Program-made: the position numbers and the translations under genes | Assembly: GCA_027346925.1 (NCBI GenBank) | Contig: DAIERH010000026.1 | Coordinates: 7,269-16,343 of the forward strand | DNA from: Geobacter sp. | Lineage (GTDB): Bacteria > Desulfobacterota > Desulfuromonadia > Geobacterales > Pseudopelobacteraceae | Direction of reading: 5' to 3' | Length of the DNA: 9,075 nt | Shown here: positions 1-7,234 of the stretch, in pieces | Numbering within the stretch: position 1 is the stretch's first letter | How the letters are laid out: every line of letters begins with the position of its first letter | Notes under the pieces: model-generated | The model's database searches: none | Told to the model about the DNA's origin: nothing | The model's input: only the letters and a program-made list of their open reading frames with translations

Positions 1-5
1 TATAC

Positions 6-752
6 ATGCAGATAGCAGCACGTTGCCGCAAGTGCGGCAGGGTCATGAACAGCCAGCGCATCGACAACTACCGGGTGAAGATGACCTGCCCCTGCGGTTT
101 TTCCGATTATCGCACCGTGACGGAAAAGGTCAAAACCGTCAACCCGTTCTACCACAAGGCCCGCTTCACCCCCTACGTGGAGAGCGAGAAGGGCAAGATG
201 GTGCTGACCATGCAGCGGGCCAACCGCGAGCATATGGAGATCATCTCCCTGGAAGAGATCAGCATGCTCGTCTCCTCCGATTTCGAACTCTCCGATGTCC
301 TCCACTCCGTGGCCGAGAAACTGGCCGGGCAGCTCAACGCAAGTGTCTGCAACATCTACCTGCTGGAGGATAACGAACTGGTACTGAAGGCCACCCACGG
401 CTTCGAGCAGGAAAAGATCGGCAAGATCCGTCTTAAGATCGGCGAGGGGATCACGGGCACCGTGGCAAAAGAAATGCAACCCCTGAACCTGACCCGCGCC
501 TCCCAGGACCCGCGCTACAAGGTCTTCCCCGAGTTGAACGAAGAGAAGTACAACTCCATGCTCTCCTTTCCCATCACCGACAAGAAGGACATTTACGGGG
601 TCATAAACCTGCAGACCACCTCCATGCGGAGCTTCCCCGACGATGAGATCTATTTTGTCTCGATCATCGCCAACCTGATCCTTTCGGCCATCAAGCTCCG
701 CCAGAGGGTGGCGTCATCCAGGAATGCGGCCAAAAAGCCCGCCGCACCTTGA
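6..752 (+). CDS. Zinc-ribbon-like plus GAF domain sensor protein
   Basis: The 248-residue product has a small N-terminal metal-binding-like module: Cys7-X2-Cys10 and Cys28-X-Cys30, i.e. a zinc-ribbon arrangement. From about residue 78 to 235 it has a GAF domain. The recognisable parts are a helix like that opening PtsP/NifA-type GAF domains (EEISMLVSS), a core strand CNIYLLEDNELVLKATHG, the turn GEGITGTVAKE, and the final strand IYGVINLQT. GAF domains bind small ligands or mediate dimerisation; the ligand here cannot be read from sequence. There is no kinase, cyclase or DNA-binding domain, so it is a stand-alone sensor or adaptor, probably cytoplasmic (no signal peptide or membrane segment). 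The next gene is an orphan receiver protein, which suggests a shared signalling role (inference). The ATG lies five bases from the window edge, so no ribosome binding site can be seen and the real start could be further upstream. Confidence 0.85.
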   Translation: MQIAARCRKCGRVMNSQRIDNYRVKMTCPCGFSDYRTVTEKVKTVNPFYHKARFTPYVESEKGKMVLTMQRANREHMEIISLEEISMLVSSDFELSDVLHSVAEKLAGQLNASVCNIYLLEDNELVLKATHGFEQEKIGKIRLKIGEGITGTVAKEMQPLNLTRASQDPRYKVFPELNEEKYNSMLSFPITDKKDIYGVINLQTTSMRSFPDDEIYFVSIIANLILSAIKLRQRVASSRNAAKKPAAP

Positions 753-779
753 CACCCGGCTGCTCCATGCTAGTATAAT
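749..779 (+). promoter_or_regulatory. Sigma-70-type promoter overlapping the stop codon of the GAF gene
   Basis: A perfect TTGACA at 749-754 contains the TGA stop (750-752) of the upstream gene. A perfect TATAAT lies at 774-779, giving a long 19-bp spacer. The overlapping hexamer TAGTAT at 771-776 would give a 16-bp spacer and is directly preceded by TGC, an extended -10 signature. Either reading places transcription start roughly at 783-788, about 25-30 bases before the GTG of the receiver gene at 813. Only sequence match supports this. Confidence 0.65.
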
Positions 780-812
780 CCGTATACAAAGTTCTATCGC
801 AGGGAGCACGTC

Positions 813-1187
813 GTGACAGAGCAATTGAGGCGCATACTGGTGGTTGATGATGAAGAGAACGCCCGTATTGCCCTCTCCAAGATCCTTACCCGAGAGGGAT
901 ACGAGGTGGCGTCGGCCTGCAACGGATACGAGGCGCTCGATTATCTGCGCGGCAGGGAGGTGGAGCTGATCATCACCGACATCAACATGCCGGAGATGAA
1001 CGGTCTTGCGTTCCTGCGGGAGCTGAACCGAAGCCATCCCTCCAGCAATGTCATCATGATCACCGCCTATGGCGAGGTGGAATCCTACATCGAGGCCATG
1101 AACCTGGGGGCGTTCGAGTATATCAATAAGCCGCTCAAGGTTGACGACCTGAAGAAGATCATCAACAAGATATTCAAAGAATCATGA
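813..1187 (+). CDS. Stand-alone response regulator receiver protein (CheY-like)
   Basis: This 124-residue protein is a single receiver domain. The acidic pocket is Asp12-Asp13, the phosphoacceptor is Asp56 in the motif TDINMPEMNG, the switch Thr is Thr84 (MITAYG), and the conserved Lys is Lys106 in NKPLK. It ends directly after helix 5, so there is no output domain. It must act by binding another protein or by passing phosphate in a relay. I chose the GTG start because AGGGAG at 801-806 sits six bases upstream and the product begins just before the first receiver strand (RRILVVDDE). It lies below the promoter at 749-779 and 29 bases before the UspA gene. The hybrid kinase starting at 1716 is the nearest possible phosphate donor (inference). 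Confidence 0.93.
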   Translation: MTEQLRRILVVDDEENARIALSKILTREGYEVASACNGYEALDYLRGREVELIITDINMPEMNGLAFLRELNRSHPSSNVIMITAYGEVESYIEAMNLGAFEYINKPLKVDDLKKIINKIFKES

Positions 1188-1216
1188 CTTCTTAGAGGCA
1201 AAAAGGAGATACCGAC

Positions 1217-1669
1217 ATGAAGCCGTTCGGAAAGATACTGACCGCCATCGATTTTTCGGAGAATTCCGAGTATGCCTTTGACTACGCCCTGACCCTGGCC
1301 AAACAGTTCGACGGAGAACTGACCATCATGCATGTCATCAACGAGCCGGTCGATCTGCGGGGATTCTACGTGCCCCATATCTCTTTCGAGCAGTTGGAGA
1401 AGGAGATCGAGGAAGGCGCCAACAAGATGATGGAGAAGTTTTGCGGCACCAGGTTGGGGGATTTTACCAAGTTCACGACCACTATCGTCAGCGGCATCCC
1501 CTACGAGGAGATCATCAGGAAGGCCGAAGAAATCGGCGCATCCCTGATCGTGGTGGGAACCCACGGCCGCACCGGCCTCGATCACCTTATCTTCGGCAGT
1601 ACCGCTGAGCGTGTCGTGCGCAGCGCATCCTGTCCCGTCCTGACCATCCGTCTGCCGGCCGAGCAATAA
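1217..1669 (+). CDS. Universal stress protein (UspA family), ATP-binding type
   Basis: The 150-residue product is one Usp domain of normal family length. It opens with the usual first strand (KILTAIDFSENS, with Asp12) and contains the full nucleotide-binding signature G-X2-G-X9-G-S: Gly114, Gly117, then Gly127-Ser128 (GTHGRTGLDHLIFGS). This places it with the ATP-binding Usp proteins rather than the UspA type that lacks the motif. Proteins of this class form dimers and are linked to stress survival; no specific partner is known from the sequence. The ATG at 1217 follows AAGGAG (1203-1208) with an eight-base spacer. It sits between a receiver protein and a receiver-histidine kinase with short gaps, which fits co-transcription in a stress-signalling unit (inference). 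Confidence 0.94.
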   Translation: MKPFGKILTAIDFSENSEYAFDYALTLAKQFDGELTIMHVINEPVDLRGFYVPHISFEQLEKEIEEGANKMMEKFCGTRLGDFTKFTTTIVSGIPYEEIIRKAEEIGASLIVVGTHGRTGLDHLIFGSTAERVVRSASCPVLTIRLPAEQ

Positions 1670-1715
1670 TAGGCACCAGGTTGTACTCCACGTCAATCCC
1701 TGCGGTGTATTCTCC

Positions 1716-2906
1716 ATGCACGAACGTAACGGCTCCCCAGATATGAAGGCAACGGTCGTCGTCATTGACGACGACCGCAACATCCTTGAACTGGCCGCCC
1801 TGATCCTTCCCAAGGGCGGCTACCGGGTTCTCAAGGCCTGTACTGCCCGCGACGGGATGGAGATCATCGCTTCCCAGAATCCCGAATTGGTCCTGCTCGA
1901 TTATATCATGCCCGAAATGGACGGTTTGTCGGCCCTGCGTGAGATCCGGGCGCGTTTCCCGGCCACCTACGTAGTGATCCTCACCGGCAAGGGCAACGAG
2001 GAGATAGCCGTCGAACTCATGAAGAGCGGCGCCTCCGAGTACATCCTCAAGCCGTTCAACAATCGCGACCTGATGGAGCGCCTGGACAACGTCCTGCGCA
2101 TTCGTGAGATAGAACTCCACAACAAGGCGCTCCAGAAAGAGCATGAGCGGCTGCTCCAGGAGATCGACAAATGGAACCAGGACCTGCAAAAGCGGGTGAG
2201 GGAAAAGACCGAGGCGCTCCAGAAGGCCCAGTCGGAGATCGTTCAATCGGAAAAACTGGCGGCATTGGGGTATCTCTCGGCCGGCATGGCCCACGAAATC
2301 CGTAATCCGCTCAATTCCATCTCCCTGTTTGTCCAGCTCATGCGTCAGAGTACGGGCGATCCGGAGCAGTTGGACTATCTGGGAAAGATTCTCAAGGAGA
2401 TCGAGCGAATCGACGCCATCATCCGCAAACTCCTGGACGCCTCGCAGCGTACCCGCACCATTTCCAGCGACGTGCGGATCGACCAGGTCATCGACAATGC
2501 CCTGGACATCTTCCTGCCGCAGATAGAGGCGGGCAAGGTCCAGGTCGAACGGCGCTACGGCATCGTGCCTCCCCCCATCAAGGCCGACCCGGCCGAACTG
2601 GAGCAGATCTTCACCAACCTGTTTCTTAACGCCCTGGACGAGATGCCGGACGGCGGACGACTGGAGATAGAGATCGGCGCCGAGAACGGCAAGGTAGTGG
2701 TCATGGTGGGAGACAGCGGCAGGGGTATCCCCGAGGAGACCCTGCCGAACATCTTTGATCCGTTTTTCACCACCAAGACCCGCGGAACCGGCATGGGACT
2801 GCCGGTGGTCCAGCGGATCGCCCGCATCTACGAGGGGACCGTCACGGTGGGCAAGACCGGGCCCGCGGGGACCGTCTTCAGGCTCGAATTCCCCGTTTGT
2901 TCCTGA
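1716..2906 (+). CDS. Hybrid histidine kinase: N-terminal receiver, coiled coil, HisKA, HATPase
   Basis: The 396-residue soluble protein starts with a receiver domain (about 12-128): acidic residues DDD 18-20, phosphoacceptor Asp62 in LDYIMPEMDG, Thr90, and Lys112 in LKPF. A charged, Glu/Lys/Gln-rich coiled coil follows (about 128-180). The dimerisation/phosphoacceptor domain carries the H box with His193 (AGMAHEIRNPLN). The ATPase domain has the N box around Asn305 (NLFLNALDEM), the G1 box DSGRGIP at 333-339, the F region DPFFTTK, and the G2 box GTGMGL at 357-362. All catalytic boxes look intact. With no sensor or membrane segment, its input is probably phosphorylation of its own receiver by another kinase, the usual inference for response regulator-kinase fusions. 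The start is uncertain: neither ATG 1716 nor ATG 1743 has a good ribosome binding site, and 1743 (product MKATVVVIDDD) fits the typical start of a receiver better. Confidence 0.93.
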   Translation: MHERNGSPDMKATVVVIDDDRNILELAALILPKGGYRVLKACTARDGMEIIASQNPELVLLDYIMPEMDGLSALREIRARFPATYVVILTGKGNEEIAVELMKSGASEYILKPFNNRDLMERLDNVLRIREIELHNKALQKEHERLLQEIDKWNQDLQKRVREKTEALQKAQSEIVQSEKLAALGYLSAGMAHEIRNPLNSISLFVQLMRQSTGDPEQLDYLGKILKEIERIDAIIRKLLDASQRTRTISSDVRIDQVIDNALDIFLPQIEAGKVQVERRYGIVPPPIKADPAELEQIFTNLFLNALDEMPDGGRLEIEIGAENGKVVVMVGDSGRGIPEETLPNIFDPFFTTKTRGTGMGLPVVQRIARIYEGTVTVGKTGPAGTVFRLEFPVCS

Positions 2907-2982
2907 CACGGTGCCCCATTCCCCCCTTTTCATTTATCACGGAAATAGTGTACTATCGGGACATCTTGCTGGCGAGAGCATC

Positions 2983-3381
2983 ATGAGCGAATCACGCGGG
3001 ACCATACTGATCATCGACGATGACCCATTTTTCCTGAAGGTGCTCTCCGACACCTTCAAGGAAAACGGTTTTACCGTCATCTCCGCTAACGACGGCGTCG
3101 AGGGGGTAAAGACCTTTCTGGAAAAGTCCCCCGACGCCGTGGTCTCCGATCTGGTCATGCCCCGCATGGGCGGGGTATCCACCTGCATGGAGATCAGCCG
3201 TCTGTCTGGGGGGGCGCCCCCCGTGATCGTCCTGTTGACCTCCATGTTCCATGAAGCCCCCCATGAGCACGGGGCTCCAGAGATGGGAGCCCGAGTCCAC
3301 ATCCCCAAGTCCACCAAGCCGGTGGATATCGTCATCATCGTCGAGCAGCTCCTGACACGAAAAGCGTACCAGCAGGTCTGA
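2983..3381 (+). CDS. Stand-alone response regulator receiver protein, atypical C-terminal half
   Basis: The 132-residue product is a single receiver domain: acidic pocket Asp12-Asp13-Asp14, phosphoacceptor Asp56 (SDLVMPRMGG), Thr86-Ser87 after strand 4, and the Lys-Pro motif as either Lys109 or Lys112 (IPKSTKP). The surface after strand 4 is unusual: MFHEAPHEHGAPEMG carries three His residues (90, 94, 96) and Pro where helix 4 normally lies. The open frame extends upstream to 2755 but there it overlaps the kinase gene. ATG 2983 starts just before the first receiver strand, with only a weak GGCGAG-type ribosome binding site at 2971-2976. The stop is six bases from the flavoprotein start, so the two genes are very likely co-transcribed and perhaps functionally paired. 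No output domain is present. Confidence 0.88.
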   Translation: MSESRGTILIIDDDPFFLKVLSDTFKENGFTVISANDGVEGVKTFLEKSPDAVVSDLVMPRMGGVSTCMEISRLSGGAPPVIVLLTSMFHEAPHEHGAPEMGARVHIPKSTKPVDIVIIVEQLLTRKAYQQV

Positions 3382-3387
3382 ACCGGG

Positions 3388-4998
3388 ATGCCGTTTATCT
3401 ATCGCAACCTGACCCTTTCCCCGGCTGACGGAGAAGACACGCTGCCGTCACTGACGGCCGCCCGCCTGGGCCTTACTGTGGGCGACCTGCTGGACTTCCA
3501 CATCGTCCGCAAGGGGATCGATGCCCGTCGCAAGCCGCGCATCAAGCTCGTATATACGGTTTCCTTCTCGGCCACCGATGAAAAGGCCCTGGCCGACAGT
3601 TCTGCCGGCAACCCCGACCTTGAGTGGCGGCCCGAACCCCTGCCGACCCTCTTTACGCCGGTACTGAGCCAGGCCCGGATTGTCATCGTGGGCAGCGGCC
3701 CGGCCGGGTTGTTCACGGCCCTGCGCCTGGCCGAGCAGGGCCTGACCGCCACGCTCATCGAGCGGGGGAGGCCGGTGGAAGAACGGAGTCTGGACGTGCA
3801 GACCTTCTGGAGGAGCGGCCAGCTCGACCCGGAGAGCAATGTCCAGTTCGGTGAAGGGGGGGCCGGGACCTTTTCCGACGGCAAGCTGACCAGCCGCTCC
3901 AAAGACCCGTTGGTGCCTTGGGTGCTGGAGCGGCTGGTGGCCTTCGGTGCCCCGCCCGAGGTGCGCTACCTGGCCAAGCCCCACATCGGCACCGACCGGC
4001 TGCGGCAGGTGGTAGCCGCAATCCGGCGCTACCTGGGGGAGAAGGGTTTCCTTATCCGTTTCACGTGCCGCCTGACCGATATCATCGACCGCGACGGCGC
4101 CATCGCCGCCATCGTGGTCAACGACAAGGAAGAAATCCCCTGCGACCTGCTGGTACTGGCCACCGGCCACAGCGCCCGCGATACCTACGAACTTCTGGAG
4201 CGACGGGCCGTGCCGCTTGAGCGCAAGCCGTTCGCCATGGGGCTCAGGGTGGAGCATCCCCAGGAGGTGATCGACCGCATCCAGTACGGCGGCGCCCGCC
4301 ACCCCAACCTGCCGGCGGCAGACTATAGCCTTGCCTGGAACAACAGCGCCACCGGCCGCAGCGCCTACTCCTTCTGCATGTGTCCCGGCGGGGTGGTCAT
4401 TGCCGGCGCATCAGAGGCGGGCGGGGTGGTCACCAACGGCATGAGCGGCCAGAAGCGCAACTCCCGCTTTGCCAACAGCGCCCTGGTGGTGAATGTGAAC
4501 GTATCCGATTTCGGCGCCACTGACCCCTTGGCCGGGGTCAGATTCCAGCGGCAGTGGGAACAGCGGGCCTTTGCGGCCGGTGGCGGCGGGTACCGCGCCC
4601 CTGCCCAGAACCTGCTGGCCTTCATGGGGTTGCCCGGCAAGGGGCGGGTCACTACCACCTACCGCCCCGGCGTCGTGGAGGCCGACCTGTCAACGATCCT
4701 GCCTGGGTACATCATCCAGACACTGCGGGAAGGGATCGTGGATTTCGGCCGCAAGCTGCGCGGCTTTATGGGTGCCGAGGCCACCCTGATCGGGATCGAG
4801 TCGCGCACGTCGGCCCCCCTGAGGATTCTGCGGGACGAGCGCTATCAATCGCTCGGCGTCCGGGGGCTCTACCCGGCCGGCGAAGGGGCCGGGTACGCAG
4901 GCGGGATCATGAGCTCGGCCATCGACGGGATCAAGATCGCGGATACGATAGCGGCCAAACTCGGGAGAGAATCTGCCACGGAGACACAGATACACTGA
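3388..4998 (+). CDS. FAD-dependent dehydrogenase of the COG2509 type
   Basis: The 536-residue protein has an N-terminal module of about 90 residues typical of this family, then a Rossmann FAD-binding site with Gly102-X-Gly104-X2-Gly107 (VGSGPAGLFTA) and the acidic residue Glu125 (TLIER) that would contact the ribose. The family-specific stretch FGEGGAGTFSDGKL lies at 154-167. The second FAD-contacting segment, GLYPAGEGAGYAGGIMSSAIDG, is at 493-514. These identify an uncharacterised FAD-dependent oxidoreductase; the substrate is unknown. It is cytoplasmic by appearance. It begins six bases after the receiver gene, without a clear ribosome binding site, so translation may be coupled. The final eight residues (SATETQIH) and the stop are encoded inside the inverted-repeat element at 4973-5123, so the C-terminus appears to have been set by insertion of that repeat (inference). 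Confidence 0.9.
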   Translation: MPFIYRNLTLSPADGEDTLPSLTAARLGLTVGDLLDFHIVRKGIDARRKPRIKLVYTVSFSATDEKALADSSAGNPDLEWRPEPLPTLFTPVLSQARIVIVGSGPAGLFTALRLAEQGLTATLIERGRPVEERSLDVQTFWRSGQLDPESNVQFGEGGAGTFSDGKLTSRSKDPLVPWVLERLVAFGAPPEVRYLAKPHIGTDRLRQVVAAIRRYLGEKGFLIRFTCRLTDIIDRDGAIAAIVVNDKEEIPCDLLVLATGHSARDTYELLERRAVPLERKPFAMGLRVEHPQEVIDRIQYGGARHPNLPAADYSLAWNNSATGRSAYSFCMCPGGVVIAGASEAGGVVTNGMSGQKRNSRFANSALVVNVNVSDFGATDPLAGVRFQRQWEQRAFAAGGGGYRAPAQNLLAFMGLPGKGRVTTTYRPGVVEADLSTILPGYIIQTLREGIVDFGRKLRGFMGAEATLIGIESRTSAPLRILRDERYQSLGVRGLYPAGEGAGYAGGIMSSAIDGIKIADTIAAKLGRESATETQIH

Positions 4999-5123
4999 GA
5001 AAAACCTATAAAGAAGCGTGATTAGATTCGATCTGTGGGCAGGTTCGCACGTCGCACCATTCGATCCTGCTCATCATGCCAAGGATAGTATGATTCCTCT
5101 GTGTCTCCGTGTCTCTGTGGCAG
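4973..5123. repeat. 151-bp element with imperfect terminal inverted repeats (MITE- or REP-like)
   Basis: The left end reads CTGCCAC followed directly by GGAGACACAGA (4973-4990). The complement of the right end (5098-5123) reads CTGCCAC, then an extra AGAGACAC, then the same GGAGACACAGA. The ends therefore match perfectly except for one extra 8-base unit of the kind produced by slippage in a GAGACAC-type repeat. The interior has no ORF but holds two copies of ATTCGATC (5026-5033 and 5059-5066). I see no clear target-site duplication. Similar CACAGAGACACAGAG-type intergenic repeats are, as far as I recall, common in Geobacter-like genomes; copy number here cannot be tested from one window. Confidence 0.6.
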
Positions 5124-5161
5124 GTGGTGCAGATAGTCTAATTTAGTATAAGGAGCGTCAC

Positions 5162-6262
5162 GTGGCAAAACAGTTCGTCGCCGATATCAAGGACCGGGAC
5201 CCGGTCAACGCCGTCTTTCTGGTCAAGGACAAGATCATGGCCATGGCCAAGAACGGCAAGCCTTACATGAACCTGCGCCTGATGGATAAGAGCGGCGAGC
5301 TGGACGCAAAGATCTGGGACAACGTGGATAGCCTGGACAAACTCTTCGAACGGGACGACTTCGTCCAGGTGCGGGGCAAGGCCTCTGTCTACCTGAACAA
5401 ACTGCAGGTGGTGGTGGCCGAGATCAGCCGGATCGGCGAGGAACAGGTCGATCTGGCCGACTTCCTGCCCGAATCGCCGCGCGACAACGCCGAGATGCGT
5501 CAGGAACTGACGGGGGTGGTGGCATCCATCGCCAACCCGCACCTGCGGGCGCTGATGGACGCCTTCCTGGCCGATGAGCCCTTCATGGCGCTCTACTGCA
5601 AGGCCCCGGCCGCCAAGGGGATGCACCACGTCTACCTGGGCGGTCTCCTGGAGCACTCCCTGGCCCTGGTCAGGCTGGTCAAGACCATCGTGCCGCTCTA
5701 CGGGGGGATCAACGAGGACCTGCTGGTGGTGGGGGCGCTCCTGCACGACGTGGGCAAGATCCACGAGATGAGCTATGAACGCGCCTTCGACTACACCGAC
5801 GAGGGCAAGCTCCTGGGGCACATCACCATCGGCGTGGAACTGGTGGAGGAAAAGATCCGCCTTGTGCCAGGCTTTCCGCGGGAGCTGTCCATGCTGCTCA
5901 AGCACATGCTGCTCTCCCACCACGGCCAGTACGAATACGGCTCGCCCAAACGCCCCAAGACCGTGGAGGCCACCATCCTCAACTACCTGGACGACATGGA
6001 CTCCAAGATCAACGGCATCCGTAGCCACATGGCCAGGGAGAGCGCCAGCACCTCCCGCTGGACCGCCCATCACCGCCTGTATGACCGGTATTTCTTCAAG
6101 TGCAACGGCATGGAGGAGGAGCAGGAGATGGAGTGCGTGCGGGATGAGACCTGCGAGCCACCGCACCGGGAACAGCCCGCGACAACGCCAGCAGCGAAGC
6201 GGGAACGGCAGAGCTTCGGCAACCAACCGTTCAAGACGCTGGAGAACCTGGATCTGTTCTGA
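5162..6262 (+). CDS. YhaM-type 3'-5' exoribonuclease (OB-fold plus HD domain)
   Basis: The 366-residue protein has an N-terminal OB-fold nucleic-acid-binding region (about 14-95; NGKPYMNLRLMDKSGELDAKIW) and an HD-superfamily domain (about 150-290). Candidate metal ligands are His155/156 and His165 (GGLLEHS), the HD pair His195-Asp196 in LLHDVGKI, His248, His253/254 (LSHHGQYEYGSPKRPKT) and Asp278 (YLDDMD). This order matches YhaM, which degrades RNA (and DNA in vitro) from the 3' end with divalent metal. Beyond residue 300 is a low-complexity charged tail with three Cys, longer than I expect for the family. The GTG start is fixed by AAGGAG (5150-5155), six bases upstream. The gene is preceded by the inverted-repeat element and followed by a strong terminator, so it is probably its own unit or the end of the upstream one. 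Confidence 0.9.
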   Translation: MAKQFVADIKDRDPVNAVFLVKDKIMAMAKNGKPYMNLRLMDKSGELDAKIWDNVDSLDKLFERDDFVQVRGKASVYLNKLQVVVAEISRIGEEQVDLADFLPESPRDNAEMRQELTGVVASIANPHLRALMDAFLADEPFMALYCKAPAAKGMHHVYLGGLLEHSLALVRLVKTIVPLYGGINEDLLVVGALLHDVGKIHEMSYERAFDYTDEGKLLGHITIGVELVEEKIRLVPGFPRELSMLLKHMLLSHHGQYEYGSPKRPKTVEATILNYLDDMDSKINGIRSHMARESASTSRWTAHHRLYDRYFFKCNGMEEEQEMECVRDETCEPPHREQPATTPAAKRERQSFGNQPFKTLENLDLF

Positions 6263-6287
6263 TAAAACCTCCTCCGTTGAAGCGCTC

Positions 6288-6324
6288 AGGCCACCGGACA
6301 GACGTGTCCAGTGGCCTTTTTTTT
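6288..6324 (+). terminator. Strong Rho-independent terminator after the YhaM-type gene
   Basis: The stem AGGCCAC-C-GGACA (6288-6300) pairs with TGTCC-A-GTGGCCT (6305-6317) around the loop GACG, with a single C/A mismatch. It is followed by an uninterrupted run of eight T (6317-6324, the first T shared with the stem). It starts 25 bases after the stop at 6262. No matching T run exists on the other strand, so it serves the + strand only and separates this unit from the convergent nfo gene. Confidence 0.92.
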
Positions 6325-6362
6325 GCGCAAGGGCGAGGATAACATGGCGGGGTGGGGGGATT

Positions 6363-7214
6363 TTATTTCACCAATCTCCGCAAAATCCCCAGATTAACCG
6401 CATCCATCTCATCATTGTCCCCCTTCGGGGTCTCCAGGATCTTGGGGATCTTCGCAAAACGAACGTCGTTGAGGATGAAGCGGAACGGCTCCAGCCCCAG
6501 TTCCCCAAGGCCGATGTGCTCGTGCCGGTCCACGCGGGAGCCGAGCCCCTTTTTGGAGTCGTTGAAATGGAAGCATTGCAGCCGCTCCAGGCCGATGATC
6601 CGGTCGAACTGCGCCATGGTGTCGGCGTACCCCTCCGCCGTGGCCGTGTCATAGCCGGCGGCAAAGGTGTGGCAGGTATCGAAGCAGACGCCGAACTTGT
6701 CCGGAAATTTAGACCCGCCGATAATGGCCTGCAACTCCTCGAAGGTCCGTCCCAGGTTGCTCCCCTGGCCGGCGGTCGTCTCCAGGAGCACCAGCCCCCC
6801 GAACTGCGGTACCTCACCGAACAACTGGTCGAATGCCGCGACTACCCGTTCCAGGCCGGTCTCCGGCGTATCCGTCAGGTGCGAGCCGGGGTGCATGACC
6901 ACCTTCTCTATGCCCAACCGGGCGCAGGTCTCCAGTTCATCCCGGAAGGCGGCCAGGCTCTTGTCGCGCGTCTCGCCCGGCGGCGCGGCCAGGTTGATCA
7001 GGTAGATGTCGTGGGAGACTGCCTCGCGCAGGCCCGAGGCGGCGAATTTCTCACGGAACAGAGAACAATCGGCGTCGCTGAGCGGCTTGCCCCGCCACTG
7101 GTTGGAGTTGCGGGTGAAGATCTGGAGTACGCCGCAGCCAACGGCAACGGCCCGGCCGATGGCCAGGTGCGGGCCGCCGGCAATGGACATGTGGGCGCCG
7201 AGATAATCGCTCAT
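6363..7214 (-). CDS. nfo: Deoxyribonuclease IV (endonuclease IV, AP endonuclease)
   Basis: The 283-residue product is a full-length endonuclease IV, which cuts DNA 5' of abasic sites and removes 3' blocking groups in base excision repair. All nine residues expected to bind the three Zn ions are present: His68, His108 (HPGSH), Glu145 (LLETTAGQG), Asp179 and His182 (FDTCHTFAAGYD), His216 (FHFNDSK), Asp229 and His231 (DRHEHIGLG), and Glu261 (LETPKG). The N-terminus LGAHMSIAGG is typical. His68 sits in SHDIYLINLA, where many homologues have AHAPYLINLA. The ATG at 7214 has an excellent ribosome binding site, GAGGTGAT on the - strand (7220-7227), five bases away. It is a single-gene unit facing the YhaM-type gene tail to tail. 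A LexA-like palindrome lies just upstream. Confidence 0.97.
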   Translation of the reverse strand: MSDYLGAHMSIAGGPHLAIGRAVAVGCGVLQIFTRNSNQWRGKPLSDADCSLFREKFAASGLREAVSHDIYLINLAAPPGETRDKSLAAFRDELETCARLGIEKVVMHPGSHLTDTPETGLERVVAAFDQLFGEVPQFGGLVLLETTAGQGSNLGRTFEELQAIIGGSKFPDKFGVCFDTCHTFAAGYDTATAEGYADTMAQFDRIIGLERLQCFHFNDSKKGLGSRVDRHEHIGLGELGLEPFRFILNDVRFAKIPKILETPKGDNDEMDAVNLGILRRLVK

Positions 7215-7234
7215 GGTGTATCACCTCACTATGT

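Noticed and set aside
1587..2933. A 448-codon open frame on the - strand
   Set aside because: It is antisense to the histidine kinase, with no recognisable domain and no ribosome binding site of note.
2945..2956. ATAGT-GT-ACTAT near-palindrome with a TACTAT -10-like hexamer before the second receiver gene
   Set aside because: Only weak -35 candidates (TTTCAT at 2928-2933) are present and the arms are five bases, so neither a promoter nor an operator is well supported.
5138..6226. A 362-codon open frame on the - strand
   Set aside because: It is antisense to the YhaM-type gene; its His/Val/Leu-rich product is typical of reverse-strand shadows.
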